A stretch of DNA of 12,679 bases from Pseudomonadota bacterium (lineage in GTDB: Bacteria; Pseudomonadota; Gammaproteobacteria; Burkholderiales; Ferrovaceae): NCBI GenBank assembly GCA_021828745.1, contig JAJZDE010000032.1, positions 1-12,679 on the forward strand, given 5' to 3'. A program made the position numbers and the translations under genes. The notes beneath the pieces are model-generated. The model ran no database searches, was not told where the DNA came from, and worked only from the letters and a program-made list of their open reading frames with translations. Below, one piece after another: positions 8,462 to 12,679 of this stretch (position 1 is its first letter; the number at the start of each line of letters is the position of its first letter).

Positions 8462-9881
8462 ATTCCGCCCCCTGACCACCGTGGTTATCGTGGGACGACC
8501 CAATGTGGGCAAGTCCACCCTGTTCAATCGTTTGACTCGCAGTCGGGATGCCCTGGTGGCGGATCTGCCGGGTTTGACCCGGGATCGCCACTACGGGCGT
8601 GCCGTCTGGGAAGAGTTGCCTTATCTGGTCATCGATACCGGCGGTTTCGAACCCGTGGCGAAGGACGGTATCCTGCGTGAAATGGCACGCCAGACGGAAC
8701 AGGCGCTGGATGAGGCGGACCGGGTCATCTTTTTGACTGATGGACGCAGCGGGTTGACTCCCGGCGATCGCACCATTGCCGAACGCCTGCGCCAAAGGGG
8801 GAAACAGGTGACTCTGGCGGTGAACAAGGTGGAAGGCATGGCGCGCGCCATGGTAACCGCCGAATTCCATGAACTGGGGTTGGGCGATCCCCTGGCCATC
8901 TCGTCTTCCCATGGCGAAGGGATCGGGGATCTCATGGACGAGGTTCTGGGAGGGATCCCGATCCCCGAATCCACCGCTTCTTCCGAGGAACGTCCGGACC
9001 GTCCGCGCATCGCCATCGTGGGGCGTCCCAATGTGGGCAAATCGACCCTGGTCAACCGATTGCTCGGAGAAGAGAGAGTCATTGCCTTTGACCAGCCAGG
9101 CACGACGCGGGACAGTATCGAGGTGGATTTCGAAGAAAACGGGCGTCTTTACACCCTGATCGATACGGCCGGGTTACGGCGCCGGGGCAAGGTATTCGAG
9201 GCCGTGGAAAAGTTTTCCGTATTCAAGACGATGCAGTCCATCGAGGAAGCCAATGTCGTGGTCCTGACTCTGGATGCGCGCCAGGACATCTCGGACCAGG
9301 ATGCACACATTGCAGGGCATGTCCTGACCACAGGGCGGGCGGTGGTATTGGCGGTGAACAAATGGGAAGGGCTCGATGCCCATCGGCGCGACATGCTGCG
9401 CCAGGATATTGCGCGTAAATTGGGCTTTCTCGATTTCGCCCACCATCTGTTCATTTCCGCACTGGATGGATTGGGGGTCCAGGGGCTGCTGCCGGCGGTG
9501 GATGCCGCCTATCAGGCCGCCATGGCGCGTTTGCCCACGCCACGTCTGACCCGGACGCTCCAGGCGGCGGTGCAGAAGCATCAGCCCGCCAAGGCGGGAC
9601 CGTTCCGCCCGAAACTGCGTTATGCCCACCAGGGGGGGCACAATCCGCCCATCGTGGTGATCCATGGATCGGCGGTTGCCCATATCCAGGACAACTATCG
9701 TCGCTATCTGGAAAACACTTTTCGGGAGGCCTTTGAATTGCGCGGGACGCCCCTGCGGGTCGAGTTTCGGCAGGGACATAACCCCTTTGCCGACCGCAAA
9801 CCCAAGCCCCTGACCGTGTCCGAAGAAAACAGTCTGCGCCGTCAACGGCGGCGGGGACGTAAACTGTTTGGGAAACGTTGA
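8448..9881 (+). CDS. der: Ribosome assembly GTPase Der (EngA)
   Basis: Der is an essential GTPase with two tandem G domains that helps mature the 50S subunit. In the 477-residue protein, G domain 1 (about 10-170) has the P-loop GRPNVGKST (16-24), DTGG (63-66) and NKVE (126-129). G domain 2 (about 186-355) has GRPNVGKST (192-200), DTAG (239-242) and NKWE (304-307). A KH-like domain (about 365-455) ends in [14 protein letters not shown], followed by a basic tail. Both P-loops share a 14-base identical DNA stretch (8499-8512 and 9027-9040). The G4 motifs end in Glu where NKxD is standard. ATG 8448 overlaps bamB by 14 bases without a clear ribosome site, and the N-terminus is about eight residues longer than E. 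coli Der; GTG 8481 is another in-frame start. In many relatives hfq follows der, but here thrS does. Confidence 0.97.
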   Translation: MQPIEFRPLTTVVIVGRPNVGKSTLFNRLTRSRDALVADLPGLTRDRHYGRAVWEELPYLVIDTGGFEPVAKDGILREMARQTEQALDEADRVIFLTDGRSGLTPGDRTIAERLRQRGKQVTLAVNKVEGMARAMVTAEFHELGLGDPLAISSSHGEGIGDLMDEVLGGIPIPESTASSEERPDRPRIAIVGRPNVGKSTLVNRLLGEERVIAFDQPGTTRDSIEVDFEENGRLYTLIDTAGLRRRGKVFEAVEKFSVFKTMQSIEEANVVVLTLDARQDISDQDAHIAGHVLTTGRAVVLAVNKWEGLDAHRRDMLRQDIARKLGFLDFAHHLFISALDGLGVQGLLPAVDAAYQAAMARLPTPRLTRTLQAAVQKHQPAKAGPFRPKLRYAHQGGHNPPIVVIHGSAVAHIQDNYRRYLENTFREAFELRGTPLRVEFRQGHNPFADRKPKPLTVSEENSLRRQRRRGRKLFGKR

Positions 9882-9892
9882 AAGGAAACTCC

Positions 9893-11809
9893 GTGATTAC
9901 TATACAATTGCCCGATGGTTCCCATCGTACCTACCCGATGCCCTTGACCGTGGCCGAGGTGGCCAAAAGCATCGGGTCCGGACTGGCCAAGGCTGCCCTG
10001 GCCGGCAAAGTGGATGGACGTCTGGTAGACACCTCGACCTTGATCGAACAGGACGTCACCCTGGCGCTGGTGACGGCAAAAGACCCGGAGGGGGTGGATA
10101 TCCTGCGCCACTCCACCGCGCATTTGTTGGCGCACGCCGTCAAGGAACTCTATCCTGAAGCACAGGTGACCATCGGTCCGGTGATCGAGAACGGTTTTTA
10201 TTATGATTTCTCTTATCTGCGCCCCTTTACCCCTGAAGACCTCGAACGTATTGAAAAGCGCATGGAAGAGATCGTGCGCCGCGATCTGCCCGTACGACGG
10301 GAACTGATGTCGCGGGCCGAGGCCGTGCGGTTTTTTGAGGGATCGGGAGAAAAATACAAGGCGGAGATCATCGCGGCCATTCCCACGGATGAGCCCATCT
10401 CCCTCTATCGGCAGGACAATTTCGTCGATCTGTGTCGCGGCCCCCACGTGCCTTCCACGGGAAAACTCAAGGTATTCAAACTGACCCGCGTGGCTGGCGC
10501 GTACTGGCGGGGAGATTCAAAGAATGAAATGCTGACCCGGGTGTACGGAACGGCCTGGGCCACGCGCGAGGATCAGGATGCCTACCTGCATCGACTGGCG
10601 GAAGCCGAACGGCGCGATCACCGGCGTCTGGGCCGGGAACTGGACTTGTTTCACCTGCAGGAAGAAGCACCGGGAATGATCTTCTGGCATCCCAGGGGGT
10701 GGACCGTGTGGCAGGAGATCGAGCAGTACATGCGCCGTGTCTACCGGGAGAATGGGTACCAGGAGGTGCGCTGCCCGCAGATCCTGGATCGTGGTCTATG
10801 GGAAAAATCAGGACACTGGGGACATTTTCATCAGAACATGTTCACGACCTTGTCGGAAGAGCGGGAATTTGCCATCAAGCCGATGAACTGTCCGGGGCAC
10901 GTCCAGATTTTTAACCAGGGGGTGCGCAGTTATCGGGAATTGCCCGTCCGTTACGGCGAATTCGGCTCCTGCCATCGCAATGAGCCTTCCGGTGCCCTGC
11001 ACGGGGTCATGCGGGTGCGCGGGTTCACCCAGGATGACGGACATATTTTTTGCACCGAGGATCAGATCCTGGAAGAGGTATCGGCCTTCATCCGGTTGCT
11101 GCGACGGGTCTATGCGGATTTCGGATTCACCGAAATCCAGTACAAACTGGCGACCCGACCCGCCTCACGGGTCGGCTCCGAAGCCATCTGGGACAAGGCT
11201 GAAGATGCGCTGCGCGCTGCGCTGGAGCACAACGCAGTGGATTTTCAAACCTTGCCCGGGGAAGGGGCCTTCTATGGTCCCAAGATCGAATTTCATTTGA
11301 GCGACAGTCTGGGACGTACTTGGCAGTGTGGCACCATCCAGGCGGATTTTTCCATGCCGGAACGGCTGGGGGCGACTTTTGTGGCAGCCGATAACAGCCG
11401 TCAGACCCCCGTTATGTTACATCGCGCCATTCTGGGTTCTCTGGAGCGGTTCATTGGAATTCTGATCGAGCACTATGCGGGGGCACTGCCTTTGTGGTTG
11501 TCGCCCGTACAGGCCGTGGTGGCAAATATCAGTGAAGCCCAGCGGGATTCCGTGGTAAAGGTGGCACAACGATTGCGCGCAGAAGGGGTGCGTGTAGAGA
11601 TGGACTTGCGCAATGAGAAAATCAGTTATAAAATACGGTCGCACAGTTTGCAGAAGGTTCCCTATCAACTGGTGATGGGTGATCGGGAAGCGGTCTCTGG
11701 TCAGGTGTCGGTGCGCTTGCGGGGGAAAGACCTGGGCGCTCAGCCTGTGGAGGTCGTCGTGTCCCGCATGAAGGCTGAAATTCTGGCCAAAAGCGAACCC
11801 ACCGACTGA
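9893..11809 (+). CDS. thrS: Threonyl-tRNA synthetase
   Basis: ThrRS charges tRNA-Thr and clears mischarged Ser-tRNA-Thr. At 638 aa it is full length (642 in E. coli). Domains in order: TGS (1-61), editing domain with H73, H77, C181 and H185 (HSTAH and CRGPH), class II catalytic core with motif 2 around [12 protein letters not shown], zinc ligands C333, H384 and H510, and a C-terminal anticodon-binding domain (about 535-638). The start is the GTG at 9893: an AAAGGA at 9881-9886 lies six bases before it and the protein then begins [10 protein letters not shown], as family members do. A TTG at 9878 overlaps the der stop and has no such site. Only 11 bases separate it from der, so the anticodon-like operator that controls E. 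coli thrS has no room outside der. It is followed by infC, the usual neighbour. Confidence 0.98.
   Translation: MITIQLPDGSHRTYPMPLTVAEVAKSIGSGLAKAALAGKVDGRLVDTSTLIEQDVTLALVTAKDPEGVDILRHSTAHLLAHAVKELYPEAQVTIGPVIENGFYYDFSYLRPFTPEDLERIEKRMEEIVRRDLPVRRELMSRAEAVRFFEGSGEKYKAEIIAAIPTDEPISLYRQDNFVDLCRGPHVPSTGKLKVFKLTRVAGAYWRGDSKNEMLTRVYGTAWATREDQDAYLHRLAEAERRDHRRLGRELDLFHLQEEAPGMIFWHPRGWTVWQEIEQYMRRVYRENGYQEVRCPQILDRGLWEKSGHWGHFHQNMFTTLSEEREFAIKPMNCPGHVQIFNQGVRSYRELPVRYGEFGSCHRNEPSGALHGVMRVRGFTQDDGHIFCTEDQILEEVSAFIRLLRRVYADFGFTEIQYKLATRPASRVGSEAIWDKAEDALRAALEHNAVDFQTLPGEGAFYGPKIEFHLSDSLGRTWQCGTIQADFSMPERLGATFVAADNSRQTPVMLHRAILGSLERFIGILIEHYAGALPLWLSPVQAVVANISEAQRDSVVKVAQRLRAEGVRVEMDLRNEKISYKIRSHSLQKVPYQLVMGDREAVSGQVSVRLRGKDLGAQPVEVVVSRMKAEILAKSEPTD
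11606..11634 (+). promoter_or_regulatory. Possible infC promoter inside the end of thrS
   Basis: TTGCGC (11606-11611), a 17-base spacer and TAAAAT (11629-11634) lie in an unusually AT-rich patch of thrS. The -10 matches five of six consensus bases, the -35 three of six. E. coli infC is also transcribed from promoters within thrS, which makes the location sensible. The AT-richness may simply reflect the conserved codons for [15 protein letters not shown], so this is weak evidence. Confidence 0.27.
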
Positions 11810-11824
11810 AATCGAAGGTTTTGG

Positions 11825-11865
11825 GATCAAGATCTGGTCAGGTCTTGGTTGGTTATTGTTTTTTT
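11825..11865 (+). terminator. Hairpin with downstream T-run between thrS and infC (terminator-like or leader structure)
   Basis: Bases 11828-11835 (CAAGATCT) pair with 11840-11847 (AGGTCTTG) around a GGTC loop, an 8-bp stem with one G-U pair. Three more pairs, two of them wobble, extend it to 11825-11850. A run TTGTTTTTTT follows at 11856-11865. Because about five bases separate the extended stem from the T-run, it is not a textbook intrinsic terminator. It may be a partial terminator, an attenuator or an untranslated leader hairpin just before the infC ribosome site. The pairing is seen directly; the role is inferred. Confidence 0.42.
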
Positions 11866-11881
11866 GGGAGAAATGGCGATC
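11866..11881 (+). promoter_or_regulatory. infC ribosome binding site and probable AUC start codon
   Basis: GGGAG at 11866-11870 is the only strong ribosome site. An ATG at 11873 lies just two bases after it, too close for normal initiation, whereas the in-frame ATC at 11879 lies eight bases after it. infC genes characteristically use rare start codons (AUU in E. coli) so that IF3 can repress its own translation. The ATC is therefore the likelier start, with ATG 11873 as the conventional alternative. Confidence 0.6.
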
Positions 11882-12463
11882 GCTCAGGATAAGGAAGTCC
11901 GGATCAACGGGGAAATCACCGTCGCAGAAGTGCGGTTGGTGGGGATAGATGGAGAACAATTGGGGATCATGCGTCTGAATGACGCATTGCGTCAGGCTGA
12001 AGAAGCCGACGTCGATCTGGTGGAAATTGCCCCGACGGCAAACCCGCCGGTCTGTCGCCTGATGGATTTTGGCAAGTTCAAGTATCGCGAGAGCAAGCGA
12101 CAGCACGAAGCCAAGGTCAAACAGAAACAGATTCAAGTCAAGGAAATCAAGTTCCGTCCCGGCACCGACGATGGGGATTATGCCATCAAGGTGCGAAATC
12201 TGATCCGCTTTTTGTCCGAGGGCGACAAGACCAAGGTGACCTTGCGGTTTCGCGGCCGTGAGATGACGCACCAGGAATTGGGATATAACCTGCTCAAGCG
12301 GGTAGAAGCCGATCTGGCGGCCCATGGGGTCGTCGAGCAGTTTCCCAAGATGGAAGGACGTCAGATGGTGATGGTGCTGGCCCCCCGTAAAAAAGCCGAA
12401 GCGGTCGGCAAAACCGTCAAGGAAAACAAAGTCGATGCTACGTCGACGGCAGTAGATGCGTAG
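11879..12463 (+). CDS. infC: Translation initiation factor IF-3
   Basis: IF3 binds the 30S subunit, prevents premature 50S joining and checks the start codon and initiator tRNA. Seen: the N-terminal domain beginning RINGEI (8-13) with EQLGIM and VDLVEIAP, followed by [15 protein letters not shown] Lys/Gln-rich linker leads to the C-terminal domain with [36 protein letters not shown] and [11 protein letters not shown]. The last 22 or so residues after LAPRKK form a low-complexity charged tail not present in E. coli IF3. From ATC 11879 the protein is 194 aa; from ATG 11873 it is 196 aa. The ATC is chosen on ribosome-site spacing and on the family habit of non-AUG starts, which underlies IF3 autoregulation. 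It lies between thrS and rpmI, as in most proteobacteria. Confidence 0.96.
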   Translation: MAQDKEVRINGEITVAEVRLVGIDGEQLGIMRLNDALRQAEEADVDLVEIAPTANPPVCRLMDFGKFKYRESKRQHEAKVKQKQIQVKEIKFRPGTDDGDYAIKVRNLIRFLSEGDKTKVTLRFRGREMTHQELGYNLLKRVEADLAAHGVVEQFPKMEGRQMVMVLAPRKKAEAVGKTVKENKVDATSTAVDA

Positions 12464-12555
12464 CGAGCAGTGCCCACAAGGCGCGGCGGGTCATCAAGCA
12501 TCAGGCGCTTAGCCTGTTCACCCGACGCGGATTACGATAACGATTGGAGCTCTTC
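12464..12555 (+). promoter_or_regulatory. Structured infC-rpmI spacer, probable ribosomal protein (L20-type) leader
   Basis: The spacer can fold into two stacked elements. The outer stem pairs 12482-12485 (CGCG) with 12526-12529 (CGCG), and after one mismatch 12487-12491 (CGGGT) with 12520-12524 (ACCCG). Inside it, 12502-12506 (CAGGC) pairs with 12512-12516 (GCCTG) around a five-base loop. The rpmI ribosome site GGAG (12546-12549) follows 16 bases later. In E. coli and Bacillus, L20 (rplT product) represses rpmI-rplT by binding mRNA structures in this region that mimic its 23S rRNA site. The pairings are visible; assignment to an L20 leader is inferred from position. Confidence 0.5.
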
Positions 12556-12679
12556 ATGCCCAAGATGAAAACCAAAAGCGGCGCAGCAAAACGCTTCCGC
12601 GTGCGAGGGAGTGGCAGTATCAAGCGCTCCCAGGCATTCAAACGCCACATTCTGACCAAAAAAAGCACCAAGACCAAGC
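12556..12679 (+). CDS. rpmI: 50S ribosomal protein L35 (N-terminal 41 residues, cut by window end)
   Basis: L35 is a small basic protein of the large ribosomal subunit. The visible part begins [20 protein letters not shown] and continues with [18 protein letters not shown], the conserved L35 signature. Full-length L35 is about 65 aa, so roughly 24 residues lie beyond the window. The ATG has a good ribosome site, GGAG at 12546-12549, six bases upstream. It lies 92 bases after infC behind a structured spacer, the standard infC-rpmI-rplT order, so rplT and probably pheS/pheT are expected next. Truncation is only a window effect. Confidence 0.97.
   Translation, partial: MPKMKTKSGAAKRFRVRGSGSIKRSQAFKRHILTKKSTKTK

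Noticed and set aside
8499..9040. 14-base exact direct repeat (8499-8512 and 9027-9040)
   Set aside because: It encodes the two P-loops of Der (GRPNVGKS) and reflects ancient domain duplication, not a mobile or recombination repeat.
9878..9892. TTG at 9878 as the thrS start
   Set aside because: It overlaps the der stop and lacks a ribosome site, while GTG 9893 has AAAGGA six bases upstream and gives the normal N-terminus.
11417..12325. 302-codon open frame on the minus strand across thrS and infC
   Set aside because: It lies entirely opposite two strongly conserved genes, shows no recognisable domain, has no ribosome site I trust, and is explained by codon bias of the genes above it.
1..12679. 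Mobile elements, CRISPR arrays, tRNA genes, defence or biosynthetic islands
   Set aside because: No inverted repeats with a transposase, no spaced repeats, no tRNA cloverleaf and no foreign-looking composition was seen; the window is packed with core genes.

Overview
The window is a dense, single-strand (+) block of conserved housekeeping genes from a moderately GC-rich proteobacterium. The run ndk-rlmN-rodZ-ispG-hisS-yfgM-bamB-der, the adjacency accA-tilS, and the long-type IspG (413 aa, Fe-S cysteines in CPGCGR and [10 protein letters not shown] contexts) point to Betaproteobacteria or a near relative such as Acidithiobacillia. This placement is inferred from gene order and protein type, not from a phylogeny. 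I see no mobile element, CRISPR array, tRNA or rRNA, no minus-strand gene I would defend, and no gene-free stretch over 100 bases.

Layout: (1) 11-1940, accA (acetyl-CoA carboxylase alpha) overlapping tilS (tRNA-Ile lysidine synthetase). (2) About 1980-9881, an apparent long operon that begins with a candidate extended -10 promoter before ndk. It runs through rlmN, a RodZ-like gene, ispG, hisS, yfgM, bamB and der, with neighbours joined by ATGA overlaps, a 14-base overlap or gaps of 4-11 bases. (3) 9893-12679, thrS, then a 63-69 base leader with a hairpin and T-run, infC (probably starting at AUC), a structured 92-base spacer, and the start of rpmI, which is cut by the window end. This is the classic translation operon that normally continues with rplT.

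Most products serve translation and its accuracy: TilS, RlmN, HisRS, ThrRS, IF3, L35 and the ribosome-assembly GTPase Der. The rest cover envelope growth (RodZ, BamB, YfgM) and precursor supply (AccA for fatty acids, IspG for isoprenoids, Ndk for nucleotides).

I did not find an undescribed system. The items most worth a second look are architectural and regulatory: a TilS that ends after its first C-terminal domain, a RodZ without its periplasmic DUF4115 domain, the absence of pilF/pilW from its usual slot, a likely AUC start for infC, a two-tier RNA structure before rpmI that fits an L20-type autoregulatory leader, and Glu in place of Asp in both G4 motifs of Der.
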